From an uncultured Lachnospiraceae bacterium (GTDB lineage Bacteria > Bacillota > Clostridia > Lachnospirales > Lachnospiraceae), in the NCBI GenBank assembly GCA_910577645.1, contig CAJTOL010000017.1, positions 1 to 64,000 of the forward strand: DNA of 64,000 bases. Direction: 5' to 3'. The notes below the pieces were generated by a model. The model was given only the letters and a program-made list of their open reading frames with translations, made no database searches and was not told the origin of the DNA. Below are positions 33,753 through 43,090 of the stretch, in pieces (the stretch's first letter is position 1; each line of letters begins with the position of its first letter). Position numbers and translations under genes: made by a program.

Positions 33753-34538
33753 TTAATTCTTCAAATACAAAATATTTTCTTTCCTGCCCCGGCAAACCTT
33801 GGCCAGCTTCTGGGTCAGACCATCCAGCACTGTCTGATCTAATCTCCTGGCCTGAACCGGGCAAATAGTTCTGCACCTCATACAGGCAATACAGATTTCC
33901 GAATGGGTTTCCCGGGGATTGTCTGCCGGAATTGCCTGAACCGGGCATCCGGCTGCACAGGCGCCGCAGCCGGTACAAGTATCGTCAGCCTGGGGTTTTA
34001 AAGACACGATTCCAAAGGGCTTATAGGGCCGGTTTCCGGGAATCCATTCAGCATCAGTTTCTTCTGACATACCTTCTTTTGTCAGATGCCGCTTAATTTC
34101 CGCCCCAAATTCCTGCAGCCTGGCCCAATCCTCCTTGTCCGGCCGGCCGGCGCCATACTGATGTACAATAGAGTGCTGAGCCACTGCACTGATTGCAGCT
34201 TCACAGACAAATCCGGCGGCTGTCAGGGTATCCTCCAGTTCCACCAGGGTATCTTCAAATTCCCGGTTTCCGTAAACTGCCATTAAAACCGCTTTTGCTC
34301 CTCCGCCGGACATAGAGGCCAGCCGTTCTACAGCAATCGCCGGAACCCGTCCACCATAGGAAGGGACAGCGGCTACGCAAAGATCCCCTTTTTTAAACTG
34401 GTAGCGGGAATAGTCCTCCCCATAAACTGACAAATCAACTTCTGTCACGTTCTGCCCATCTGCCAGGGCCCGGCAGACAATGCCTGCGGCCTTTTTTGTT
34501 CCCCCTACGGGGCTGAAATAGATATTATAAATTTCCAT
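33753..34538 (-). CDS. EFR1-family flavodoxin-ferredoxin fusion
   Basis: 261 residues from the ATG preceded by GAGGGGAGAAG. N-terminal flavodoxin-like part with FSPVGGTKKAA for FMN phosphate and VPSYGGRVP; C-terminal pair of [4Fe-4S] sites, CTGCGACAAGCP and CIACMRCRTICP. An EFR1-type electron carrier. It lies just after the specificity-subunit gene, but has no evident link to restriction. Confidence 0.9.
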   Translation of the reverse strand: MEIYNIYFSPVGGTKKAAGIVCRALADGQNVTEVDLSVYGEDYSRYQFKKGDLCVAAVPSYGGRVPAIAVERLASMSGGGAKAVLMAVYGNREFEDTLVELEDTLTAAGFVCEAAISAVAQHSIVHQYGAGRPDKEDWARLQEFGAEIKRHLTKEGMSEETDAEWIPGNRPYKPFGIVSLKPQADDTCTGCGACAAGCPVQAIPADNPRETHSEICIACMRCRTICPVQARRLDQTVLDGLTQKLAKVCRGRKENILYLKN

Positions 34539-34555
34539 ATTTCTTCTCCCCTCTA

Positions 34556-35971
34556 TTATTTGCAAACAGTTTCTTCTATAATATTATTAATCTGGCTTCT
34601 TAACTCTGCAATTTTACTGTACAAACCTTTTTGTTTCCCAATCTCTCTCTCGATCTCATCTACAATCTTCTGTTGCTCTTCCGGTAAAAGATCCGGGGCA
34701 GGAAATTCCTGCATAACGATAGGAAATATATTCTGATTCTGTAATCCTTTTTTATATAGTTCAATCAAATATTGAAAATATTTGCTTCTCAGATAATAGT
34801 ATCCGAACATGGGATTATATTTCTGGCTGTCAAAGCGAATTCTCATTGTAAAATCCGCAAATATCCCTTTAAAGTCCTCTTTTACAATAGCTGTCTTTCC
34901 TATTGCAACGCCTGAGCGGGCCATAACAATATCCCCTTTTTCCAGTGTCTTATCTTTTTTGGCCTGGTAAAAGGAATCGGAAACTAATTGAGTTTCATCC
35001 AGCTCTATTTCCAATGTTTTGATAGTGGCCATGGACACGTAATATGCCTCTCCCCTCTCGTCAAAATCTTCCGGTGAAATACTTGCGCCAAGGACAATGG
35101 GCGCTGCCAGAAAGTGTTTAATTTTCTTATCCGTCGTCCCGGCAAGCTGCTTTTTTACAAATGCGCCGGCTGGCCGGTGGTATTTTGCACTGAAACGCAA
35201 ATCCAGGTTGTTGCCAAAGTCCTGCTGTTCCAGATGATAATTCTTTTCTTCTTTTAATTTTTCAAATTTCTTATAATCAAAAACAAATTTTTTCTGAAAA
35301 GCAGAATCTATAATCTCCTGCAAGCTTCGCAATTCTAACGATAATTTTTTAGCAGTTTTAAGCGTCTCGCTTATCTTTTTCTCGATGGCATCTTTATTAT
35401 CAATTAATTGGTCTATTATCGTTTTATTAAATCTTACCTCTTTTATATCTGTTTCGTTAATTGTCGGATACCCTTTTCCCTGCCTGGATACCGCTATCAA
35501 ATTCTCATAAAAAATGGTACGTAAACCATGGTAAAGAATCTCCGGTATTTTTTTAGGTTTGATTCTTATAAAAGCGGATGTAAAATATACATCTTCCATA
35601 TCTTCATCAATAAGTACAAATTTCTTTAAATTAGGCCTCACTTTAGATATAAGAATATCGCCTTTTTCCGCTGCTATGATATCGCCTTTTTCTATTTTCT
35701 TGTAATAATTTTCATTAATTAAACTACGTTCATTAAAGTTTAAAACAACCGGTGTTATATTTCCATTTTTATCTACATTTCCTATTTCACAGTATTTAAA
35801 ATCACAATATAGCTGTTCTTCTGAAATTATTTTCGTTTCAGGAAAGCAAAACAAATCGTAAAATATATAATATTCCTGCAGATGGTTCTGATAATATTTA
35901 TGAAAATCGTAATCACTTCGGAAGCTCTTTTCATAGCTGAGTTTTTCAAAATCAACGTTATTTATTTTCAT
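34556..35971 (-). CDS. restriction-modification specificity subunit (HsdS-like)
   Basis: 471 residues from ATG 35971 (GTG 35992 is an alternative that lacks a ribosome site). Two target-recognition domains: about 40-200 (FKYCEIGNVD, KGDILISKVRPN) and about 270-440 (YYVSMATIKT, KGDIVMARSGVAIGKTAIV), joined by a helical spacer. The C terminus is the conserved LLPEEQQKIVDEIE helix. It gives bipartite sequence recognition to the nuclease-methylase encoded upstream, 11 bases away. Confidence 0.88.
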   Translation of the reverse strand: MKINNVDFEKLSYEKSFRSDYDFHKYYQNHLQEYYIFYDLFCFPETKIISEEQLYCDFKYCEIGNVDKNGNITPVVLNFNERSLINENYYKKIEKGDIIAAEKGDILISKVRPNLKKFVLIDEDMEDVYFTSAFIRIKPKKIPEILYHGLRTIFYENLIAVSRQGKGYPTINETDIKEVRFNKTIIDQLIDNKDAIEKKISETLKTAKKLSLELRSLQEIIDSAFQKKFVFDYKKFEKLKEEKNYHLEQQDFGNNLDLRFSAKYHRPAGAFVKKQLAGTTDKKIKHFLAAPIVLGASISPEDFDERGEAYYVSMATIKTLEIELDETQLVSDSFYQAKKDKTLEKGDIVMARSGVAIGKTAIVKEDFKGIFADFTMRIRFDSQKYNPMFGYYYLRSKYFQYLIELYKKGLQNQNIFPIVMQEFPAPDLLPEEQQKIVDEIEREIGKQKGLYSKIAELRSQINNIIEETVCK

Positions 35972-35982
35972 AATCAGCGCTT

Positions 35983-38670
35983 TCACTCCCACTCAATATC
36001 ACGCATATGATCCAGCACCGTCAAATACGTATTTTTATGGAGGGCAATGTAATTGCTCTGGTATTCCTGAAGCCGTCCACTTTTAAACTCTTCCACAAGG
36101 GCCTCATCTGTCCGTTCCAGGTACATTTTCTTCAGAGCATCTCCATCATAGTACTTTAAGGCAAATGCTTTTATTTCTTCATATTCCGCGCAAATCTTAT
36201 CTTTTTCCGTTGTAAGCAGCTCTATTTTTTTATCGATCTGCTCCAGCTTCTCCGGCTTCTTTTCTTTTTTTTCCTTCTCTTTCTCAATTTGCTCTTCTAG
36301 CGTTATAATGCTGTCCTTGTAGTCCTTATGGATTTTTTCAACATTAAGCTTTTGCGGAGCGTATTCCAGTGTAAATAATTCATTAGGCAGTTCCTTTTCT
36401 CCCCGTTTTGTCCGCTTATATCCAATATTTTCCGCCTCTGCCATAAACACTTTATAGGTGGTTCTGGGGGCAACTTCCCCAAATACCCACCAGGTATTTA
36501 CATATCCAAAGCTCTCTTTGGTGTCTTTATCAGTGGTACACAAACTTTCTAATTCTCCCCGGTATTTTTCCATCAGCTCGTCTGCGGAAAGCTTGCTGTC
36601 ATTGTCCGTTATATATCCCTTCAGCATCCGGCACAGGGTCGCTTTTTCATCATCCCAGGTCATCTCTTTAATTGACGGCAGCTTGTCTTTTTCTTTCAGA
36701 CCGTCATGAACTGCCAGAAGATTTTCCACCCGGGTTTTTAGCTTGGAATACTCATTGGATGCAAGACTCCACAGATTATTCCATGCAGTAACCTCTGCCG
36801 CCGTCTTCTTCTGGGCAAACAAAATGCTGGTTTTGGTTGAAGTATATGGTTCAAAAGCTAATTGAGGCAGGGAAACTACTGCTTTGATCTTAAAATATTT
36901 ATAAAGGAACAAACGGATATACTTATTTTCCGTTGTATCAAAAACACTTTCCGGAAGAACCGCCGCCAATCGCCCATTTTCCCGCAAAAGCTGATACCAT
37001 CGTTCAATAAAGAGATTTTCTGAGTTTTTCTTTTCTCCGAATATAAAGCTCTTTTTAATCGTCTTCTTTGTATCATTATCCAGGTTTACGCTAAAGGGCG
37101 GATTGGTCAAAATCAGATCAAAATTCCCGTTTACCATTTTTCCATAATACAGGGACGCCTCGTTGCCGTCATGCATAACGTTTGGGCCGGTTTCTTTTTG
37201 ATATTGCTCGAAAGGAAGCAGGCCGTCTTTTACAAAGATATTGGTGGAACCGTCTCCGTGGAGAATCATATTTACCTTAGCCGCAGTGCCCAGATTAAAA
37301 TTGGATTCCACCCCGTAAATATAGGTCTGAGCCCATTTATTTTCCCGATGATCCGGATAAAACCAGTCGGACTCTACTTTATCTTTGACTGCTCTGGTGG
37401 TGCCCAATTCCTGGCGGAACCGGTACTTCATGTTTTCAGTTATGAATTTCATGTATTCAATTAAAAATGTACCGCTGCCTGCAGAAGGATCCACCATATA
37501 AGGGATCTCCTTATCCGCCTTTATCCGTTTAATCGCCAGCCTGTCTGCCTGGATTGCCCACAGCATAAAACGTACAATATTGACATGAGTGAAAAACTGC
37601 CCTTTACTCTGTTTAAATCCACCGCGGATAATGCCCTCAAAGAATTCTCCCAGAATATCTTTTCCGCTGAGACTATTTTTCCCGTCAACAAAAGAAAGCC
37701 CTTCCAGCTTTTGAACGGCATATTTTAATTTAGACAGAGAAAATTTTTTGGTATCAATCACATAGGATTTTGCCAGCTCCGTCTCATCCGCTATATACAT
37801 CTTTGCTCTTAATGCATCTTGATAAAGGCCGTTAATGCGCTCAAAAAGCTGGTCATTGGTTTCAAACGCTTCGTCTCCTTCTTTTTCAAAGGTAAGCGCC
37901 TGAAATTTATATTTTTCCCCGCTTTCTGTGGTATCTTCGTCCTGAATTTTTGCGAGAATCAGATTGGTTAAGGAGGAAAACACTTCGTTATCATCCGTTC
38001 CTCCGCCGCCCCACAAAACGTTATGTAAATCTGTCTGGAGCTGATTTAGCATTTCACCGGAAAAATTAGTTTCCAGATCCTTATCAGAATCCCTTACATA
38101 TGGTTTGTGCTGTGCCTTTCCATAGCAGGAAGGAAGATCATTGGTGTAATTTCGTGAGCTCTCCCAATCTGCAAATGTTGGATACAGATCCGTATCTATA
38201 ATGATACACTCATCTGAAACCCGATCTTCTGTCTGGGAAATTGTGTATAGAACCAGATATTTTACTTTGTGGTTCTCTGCATTTTCCATAAAGGAAACTT
38301 TGTATAATTGCTCCTCAATGGTTTTGTCTTTATCAATTACACGGTAATCCTCCGGGCTTTTTACCTCTATAAACAAAAAGGCATCGCCTTTTGCATCCCG
38401 GACAATAATATCAATACGGCTTGTATTGGTATGGGGACGTCCTGCGGTGTATTCTCTTTCAATTTCTATCCGCTCCGCAGGATATCCCAATTCATTGACA
38501 AGTCTTGTCAAAATAAAGGCCCGGGTCATTTCTTCGTCACCTGAGCAGTCATTTATGGTTCTTCTCTGAATAATGCCGTCATATGCTACCTTACTTTTAT
38601 CCAGCTCCAATTTTGCTACTACTTTTACCACCTGGCTGTCAATATAGATTTTTATAAGCTCTCTGTTCAT
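35983..38670 (-). CDS. fused nuclease-N6-adenine methylase (BcgI-like RM subunit)
   Basis: 895 residues. The N-terminal domain (about 1-150) has a PD-(D/E)XK-type core, IDIIVRD...FIEVKSP (Asp, Glu, Lys), like the HsdR N-terminal nuclease. A helical region leads to the methylase: motif I DPSAGSGTF (about 405) and motif IV TNPPF (about 530). A long coiled coil with runs of Glu/Lys (EKEKEKKEKKPEK) lies near residues 775-800. No translocase (DEAD) domain and no separate hsdR gene are present, so cutting and methylation appear to be in one chain that works with the S subunit, as in type IIB/IIG enzymes. It likely limits phage and plasmid entry. Confidence 0.82.
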   Translation of the reverse strand: MNRELIKIYIDSQVVKVVAKLELDKSKVAYDGIIQRRTINDCSGDEEMTRAFILTRLVNELGYPAERIEIEREYTAGRPHTNTSRIDIIVRDAKGDAFLFIEVKSPEDYRVIDKDKTIEEQLYKVSFMENAENHKVKYLVLYTISQTEDRVSDECIIIDTDLYPTFADWESSRNYTNDLPSCYGKAQHKPYVRDSDKDLETNFSGEMLNQLQTDLHNVLWGGGGTDDNEVFSSLTNLILAKIQDEDTTESGEKYKFQALTFEKEGDEAFETNDQLFERINGLYQDALRAKMYIADETELAKSYVIDTKKFSLSKLKYAVQKLEGLSFVDGKNSLSGKDILGEFFEGIIRGGFKQSKGQFFTHVNIVRFMLWAIQADRLAIKRIKADKEIPYMVDPSAGSGTFLIEYMKFITENMKYRFRQELGTTRAVKDKVESDWFYPDHRENKWAQTYIYGVESNFNLGTAAKVNMILHGDGSTNIFVKDGLLPFEQYQKETGPNVMHDGNEASLYYGKMVNGNFDLILTNPPFSVNLDNDTKKTIKKSFIFGEKKNSENLFIERWYQLLRENGRLAAVLPESVFDTTENKYIRLFLYKYFKIKAVVSLPQLAFEPYTSTKTSILFAQKKTAAEVTAWNNLWSLASNEYSKLKTRVENLLAVHDGLKEKDKLPSIKEMTWDDEKATLCRMLKGYITDNDSKLSADELMEKYRGELESLCTTDKDTKESFGYVNTWWVFGEVAPRTTYKVFMAEAENIGYKRTKRGEKELPNELFTLEYAPQKLNVEKIHKDYKDSIITLEEQIEKEKEKKEKKPEKLEQIDKKIELLTTEKDKICAEYEEIKAFALKYYDGDALKKMYLERTDEALVEEFKSGRLQEYQSNYIALHKNTYLTVLDHMRDIEWE

Positions 38671-38772
38671 CTGAATTCCTCGCTTGGGCTTTACACTTTT
38701 GGTAATTGGATTTCCTGTCTTTTTAGTTTAGCATACCCGGCTTATTTTTTCTACCGCCTGTTTTCCGGCCTT

Positions 38773-40983
38773 TTAACACAGACAGGATCGGCTGCTGCCT
38801 GGCTCTCCTTCTATAAAGCAGCTTCCTTCTCCTTCAAACATCAGGCTGAGCCTGTGAAGAGCCCTGGTACATTCTACGTAGAGAAGGTTTTTATCATCTG
38901 GACTATAATAATTTTCTGCATCCCCATCACACACCATAACCGCGTCAAACTCCAGTCCCTTTGCCAGGCAAACCGGCATAAGGAAGGTTCCCTTAATGCT
39001 TTCTGTGTCCTGATCGGTCCTGAGCTGTACGGCTATTCTGGATTTTAAATCCTCGTATAACCTGGCCGCATTTTTTTGAGTTTTGCATATGAGACATATA
39101 GTCTCCAGTCCTTTTTCCCGGCAAATGGATACCTCCTGTACAATTTCCTGCAGCAGCTCCTCATGGGAGGCGGCAGAAACGATCTTGGGCTGGTCGCCGC
39201 TTCGGTTAAAGCTTTCCACATTCAGCTCTTGTTTTAAAAACTGCTGGCTGAATTTAAGGATTTCATTTGTACACCGGAAGCTTTTATTTAAAGTAACCAG
39301 GGTTGACTTCTTTTTTTCTAAAATCTCCTGTATTTGCTCATATAATGACAGGGTTTCGCTCTTTCCCAGTGTTTGGCAGATATCTCCCAAAACAGTAAAT
39401 TTCCCGTTTGGAAAAAGCATACGGAATACTACATATTGAAGAGGATAATAGTCCTGAGCTTCATCAATAACCACCTGGCGGATATTCCGGTATTCCCCTG
39501 TTCCATAAAGCTTTAAATACAAATAAGCCGCAGCAATGGCATCATCATAATATACACGGCCTGACTGAAGATTTTCCCTGGTGTATTCTGCAATATTTTC
39601 AGCCATCTGCCGCGCTTTGTCATTTCTCAGCCAATTATTTTTCCAGTCTTCCAGAAAGCTTTCTTCCAGGAACAATTTTCCATACAAATCTACAACGTCA
39701 ATCCGGCAAAACTTTTGTATCTGCTCCTTTACCTGCCTGCGTCCTTCCCTATCTTCCCTCTTTTTAGCTGTTCCGAAAATGCGTTCCAAAACGTAGTCTT
39801 CCACCTGCTCAAGCCGCACTCCAAGGGGGACATCCGGCCTTCTCAATATCCACGCCTGCAGTTCTTCTCCTGTAATCACCTGCTGTCCATGATAGGAAAT
39901 ATCCCCAAATTTCATCCAAACCATAGGAATTTCCAACACAAAACGATCCAGAATTTCCTGAAAAACTTTTGAGGTTTTAAATTCCATACTGGCTTTTACC
40001 AGTTCTTTATAGGAGTTATTGGTAACTGCCTGCTCCAGAAATTCATTTTTAGGCTGAAGCTTCTTTCCCTGAAGCAATGTTTTTAAAAGATCATCAAATA
40101 CAATCGAGTGAATATCTTCTTCCCCAAGCTCGGGAAGGACATCTGAAATATACTGTTCAAAGGTGTTGTTGGGAGAAATAATCAAGATATTGTCGGAAGA
40201 AAGTTTTGCCTGCTGCAGGCCCTGATACATCAAATATGCGGCCCGGTGAAGGGCAATGGAAGTTTTTCCGCTTCCTGCGATTCCCTGTACCATCAAAAGG
40301 TCGCTTCCCATATCCCGAATCACCGTATCCTGTTCCTTTTGGATAGTCTCTACCACTGCTTTCATTTTGGGGGAAGTGTTTTTTGACAGTAACTGCCGCA
40401 AAAATTCATCGCTGATATTTCTGTCTGTATCAAAATAGTATTGCAGCTTTTGATTTTTAATCTCATATTGCCGCTTTAATGTAACGGTTCCGTCTATCCG
40501 TCCTCCTGCCGCATCATAACAGGCAGGCCCTGTCATAAAACGGTAAAAAACGCTGGCAATCGGGGAACGCCAGTCATAAACCAGAATTTCCCTGGAGGTC
40601 TTTTTACTTAGAGATGACCGGCCAATATAGATTTCTTCCGGCGACTCTTCCTCTTCAAATTGAAAATCGATTCTGGCAAAATAAGGGTGTTCTATAATAT
40701 TCTCCAGGCGGCGTATGTTTCGTATCTCTTCTTCATAGTCTGCAATACTCTCTGTAACAGGATCATGCAGCTGGTTCAGCTCCACCAATGCCTCAAAATC
40801 GTCTGAGCTGTAAAGATTGGTAAAGCCATGGGAAGAATCCTCAAATACTGCCTTTTTCGCTTCTGTAATTCCCGCCTTCTTTTCCTCTGCTGCTTTCCTT
40901 GCCTGCCGCAGCTGTTCGTTTGCAGCGGCAATGGTTTCTTCCAAACGGTTCTCTTCGTACATCTGTTCAGACTGATTATTCAA
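38773..40983 (-). CDS. helD: HelD-type RNA polymerase recycling ATPase
   Basis: 736 residues, the HelD length. An N-terminal coiled-coil arm (about 5-70), a beta barrel-type insertion (RIDFQFEEEESPEEIYIGRSSL), Walker A GIAGSGKTSIALHR (about 235), motif II VIDEAQDYYPLQ, and motif IV-VI ending VECTRALHRL. It is a UvrD-like enzyme that frees stalled RNA polymerase from DNA in Gram-positive bacteria. Solitary gene. Sequence does not separate HelD from related stand-alone UvrD-like helicases with full certainty, but the arm argues for HelD. Confidence 0.85.
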   Translation of the reverse strand: MNNQSEQMYEENRLEETIAAANEQLRQARKAAEEKKAGITEAKKAVFEDSSHGFTNLYSSDDFEALVELNQLHDPVTESIADYEEEIRNIRRLENIIEHPYFARIDFQFEEEESPEEIYIGRSSLSKKTSREILVYDWRSPIASVFYRFMTGPACYDAAGGRIDGTVTLKRQYEIKNQKLQYYFDTDRNISDEFLRQLLSKNTSPKMKAVVETIQKEQDTVIRDMGSDLLMVQGIAGSGKTSIALHRAAYLMYQGLQQAKLSSDNILIISPNNTFEQYISDVLPELGEEDIHSIVFDDLLKTLLQGKKLQPKNEFLEQAVTNNSYKELVKASMEFKTSKVFQEILDRFVLEIPMVWMKFGDISYHGQQVITGEELQAWILRRPDVPLGVRLEQVEDYVLERIFGTAKKREDREGRRQVKEQIQKFCRIDVVDLYGKLFLEESFLEDWKNNWLRNDKARQMAENIAEYTRENLQSGRVYYDDAIAAAYLYLKLYGTGEYRNIRQVVIDEAQDYYPLQYVVFRMLFPNGKFTVLGDICQTLGKSETLSLYEQIQEILEKKKSTLVTLNKSFRCTNEILKFSQQFLKQELNVESFNRSGDQPKIVSAASHEELLQEIVQEVSICREKGLETICLICKTQKNAARLYEDLKSRIAVQLRTDQDTESIKGTFLMPVCLAKGLEFDAVMVCDGDAENYYSPDDKNLLYVECTRALHRLSLMFEGEGSCFIEGEPGSSRSCLC

Positions 40984-41179
40984 TACAACATTCCTCCATA
41001 TTCTCTTATCTTCTACAGGGCGTCATCTGGTACTTCTTATCCGGCGCAGACAGGCAAGAAGCTGCCCTGCCGGAACTGTTACATAAATTTAACACAAGCG
41101 CCACTGTAAAACCAGTCTTGTTATTGAGAAATTGGTGTGGTATGATGAGGGTGAGGGGATTAAAAATAGCGTTACCCCT

Positions 41180-41458
41180 CTACCCACTGAGAATGTTCTT
41201 ATTCTCTTCAAAAAAATCGCTAAATTCTTTTAGCTCTTTTTTCCGGTTCTCTGAAAGGCTGTTGAACTCCATATTGCAAATTGCTCCCTCTAATGCGTAC
41301 AGATGTACCAGGCAGACCTGCGGATATGTTTCCTTTAGTTTTAAAAATGCCTGCTCAGCGCCTAACCGGGTAAGTTCCTCCGGTGAATCAATCCCAACAG
41401 AGAGCAGTTTTTTAGCCATTTCCTTACCGATATTCATCATAGATGTTAACTCCGCCAT
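41180..41458 (-). CDS. TfoX C-terminal-domain protein
   Basis: 92 residues from the ATG preceded by GAAGGAG. Reads as a helix-hairpin-helix TfoX-C domain: MMNIGKEMAKKLLSVGIDSPEELTRLGAEQAFLKLK, then CLVHLYALEGAICN. TfoX-C domains stand alone in many Firmicutes; no competence function is implied. It follows the TrxB-like gene on the same strand. Confidence 0.85.
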   Translation of the reverse strand: MAELTSMMNIGKEMAKKLLSVGIDSPEELTRLGAEQAFLKLKETYPQVCLVHLYALEGAICNMEFNSLSENRKKELKEFSDFFEENKNILSG

Positions 41459-41534
41459 ATTTTCTCCTTCCCGTTCTATCGGCGCGCCCGCCTGACAGTA
41501 CGTCAGAATATATTCCGGCTGTGAAGCTTTTGTT

Positions 41535-42440
41535 TCACAACCGTTCTTCCCCCTTTGCTGCTGCCTGAATACCTGCGATTGCACCGTCGGCAACTGCTGT
41601 AGCCACTTGTCTCACTTTTTTTACACGAATATCTCCCGCCGCAAATACCCCGGGGATTTTCGTCTGCATAGAATCATCAACTGGAATATATCCCCCATCT
41701 AATCTCAATTCTGTGTACATCTGCGTATTCGGAACAATCCCTGCGTATACGAATACCCCGCACTCTGAATCTTTTACGATCTGCTTTTTTCCTGTTTTGT
41801 TATCTGTAAATTCAAGCGCTTCTACTGCTTCGCTGCCATATATAGCAGTAAGGCTTGAATGTGGCATGATTTCAATATTTTCATGAGTAACTACTTTATC
41901 TCTGAATTCCTGTATACATGCAAGTTCCTCTTCCACACATACAATCATTACTTTTGCTGCTATGTCAGCCAGATAAAGTGCCTCCTTTACTGCTCCATCT
42001 GCTCCGCCAATGACATAAACATTCTTTCCTTTATAATCCATACCATCTTTAAGCGCGTTTAATCTGACTCCCTTCAGGCTTTCCCCCGGAATGTCCAGCA
42101 TACGGCCAGAACCGCCATTTGCCAAAATTAACGTCTTTGATTCGTAACTTTCTTTGTTGGTCACTACTTTCTTTATTTCACCTGTAAGCTTTGTTTCTAT
42201 CACAGTTTCATAACGAATCTCCACACCTGCCTTTAGCGCCTGCTCTTTCATTCGTTCCGCAAATGTATTGCCAGATTCTCCTTGCGCGACTGCTGTATAG
42301 TGGGTAACGGTAGATACTGTTCCTATTAAACCGCCTACCTGTCTTTTTTCCAGCACCAAAACTCTTTTTCCTCTGCTTTTTCCGTAAACAGCCGCACTGA
42401 TACCGGCCGGGCCTGCGCCAATAATAATTATATCGTACAT
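41535..42440 (-). CDS. TrxB-like FAD/NAD(P) oxidoreductase without CxxC
   Basis: 301 residues from the ATG preceded by AGGAGG. FAD site IIGAGPAGISAAVYGKSRG, NAD(P) site VIGGADGAVKEALYLA (the usual GGGxxA is altered), and GVFAAGDIRVKKVRQ at the end. Thioredoxin reductases carry the redox CAxCDG between the two sites; here that stretch reads LNALKDGMDY, so a dithiol mechanism is excluded. It resembles thioredoxin-like ferredoxin/flavodoxin reductases. A second, truncated copy of this gene lies at 53.6-54.1 kb. Confidence 0.85.
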   Translation of the reverse strand: MYDIIIIGAGPAGISAAVYGKSRGKRVLVLEKRQVGGLIGTVSTVTHYTAVAQGESGNTFAERMKEQALKAGVEIRYETVIETKLTGEIKKVVTNKESYESKTLILANGGSGRMLDIPGESLKGVRLNALKDGMDYKGKNVYVIGGADGAVKEALYLADIAAKVMIVCVEEELACIQEFRDKVVTHENIEIMPHSSLTAIYGSEAVEALEFTDNKTGKKQIVKDSECGVFVYAGIVPNTQMYTELRLDGGYIPVDDSMQTKIPGVFAAGDIRVKKVRQVATAVADGAIAGIQAAAKGEERL

Positions 42441-42506
42441 TTCTGTAGCCTCCTTATTTCCTGTCAATTCAATCATTATTCCCAACCGCCCTTAAATTCA
42501 TTCGTT

Positions 42507-42635
42507 TCTAAATTTTTCGTTGATAACCGGTAACTTTTCAGGTTTCTGTCATATTGGGGAATTTTGATTATACCTATTTTGTAGCAGGCGGAATCTGCAG
42601 GCAAGTCTAGCATATTATATGGGCGCAGACTTCCA
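42507..42635 (+). pseudogene. remnant of an AraC-sensor gene start
   Basis: This stretch aligns by eye with 54070-54294, the upstream region and first codons of the AraC membrane sensor. Shared segments are TCTAAATTT-TCGTTGATAA, TTATACCTATTTT, GGCGGAAT/GGGGGAAT and GGGCGCAGACTTCCA. About 100 bases are missing and no frame remains open. It is divergent from the TrxB-like gene, as in the second copy. Confidence 0.7.
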
Positions 42636-42697
42636 AATTAGACAGACTTGCGGATTTCCTTACTGATATGATCCTTTAAATAAGTAAATGTGTTTTC

Positions 42698-43083
42698 TTA
42701 CTTTATTTTTTCTTTTATTATTAAAACAGTTTCTTCAATAGATAAATCCGTGGTATCTATAACATTGAGTTCGTAATTATCCTGTGCGGTTTTCACCCAA
42801 GGGTCTAAAAACCAGGGGCCGATGATCCCGTCTACCATTACATCATATCCTCCCCGCACGTAGCGTTTCGCTGCTTCTAAAAAGGCTTCGATAACCATTA
42901 GATTTTGTTCCTGGGATTCCGGTAAATACGGCGGAATTGCGCCCTTGAAGAGGTAATGGTAGAAGTCGTCTGTGTGCATATGTACAGACTTGGTTAAACT
43001 GGATTCTCTCGCAAGTATGGATGCGGTTGTGATTTTCCGATTCCAGGTGTTCCGATAATGATAACGATTCTTCCTTGTTTTAT
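42698..43083 (-). pseudogene. P-loop kinase-like gene, frameshifted in the P-loop
   Basis: The open part (ATG 42976) reads MHTDDFYHYLFKG and GGYDVMVDGIIGPWF, the middle of an AAA_33/uridine-kinase-like small-molecule kinase. Upstream, the same strand encodes RIVIIIGTPGIGK and then, after a one-base shift, TTASILARESSLTKSV leading into it. So a single deletion hits the GTPGIGKST P-loop. The expected start at 43083 is ATA instead of ATG. It lies directly after the KAP gene stop. Non-functional as it stands. Confidence 0.75.
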
Positions 43084-43090
43084 TCCTTTT

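Noticed and set aside
35983..38670. Type I HsdM call
   Set aside because: The chain carries its own nuclease motif and no HsdR translocase gene is present in the window.
41150..41179. GAGGGG...CCCCTC hairpin after the TfoX-C gene
   Set aside because: No T-run follows on the minus strand; a terminator role cannot be supported.
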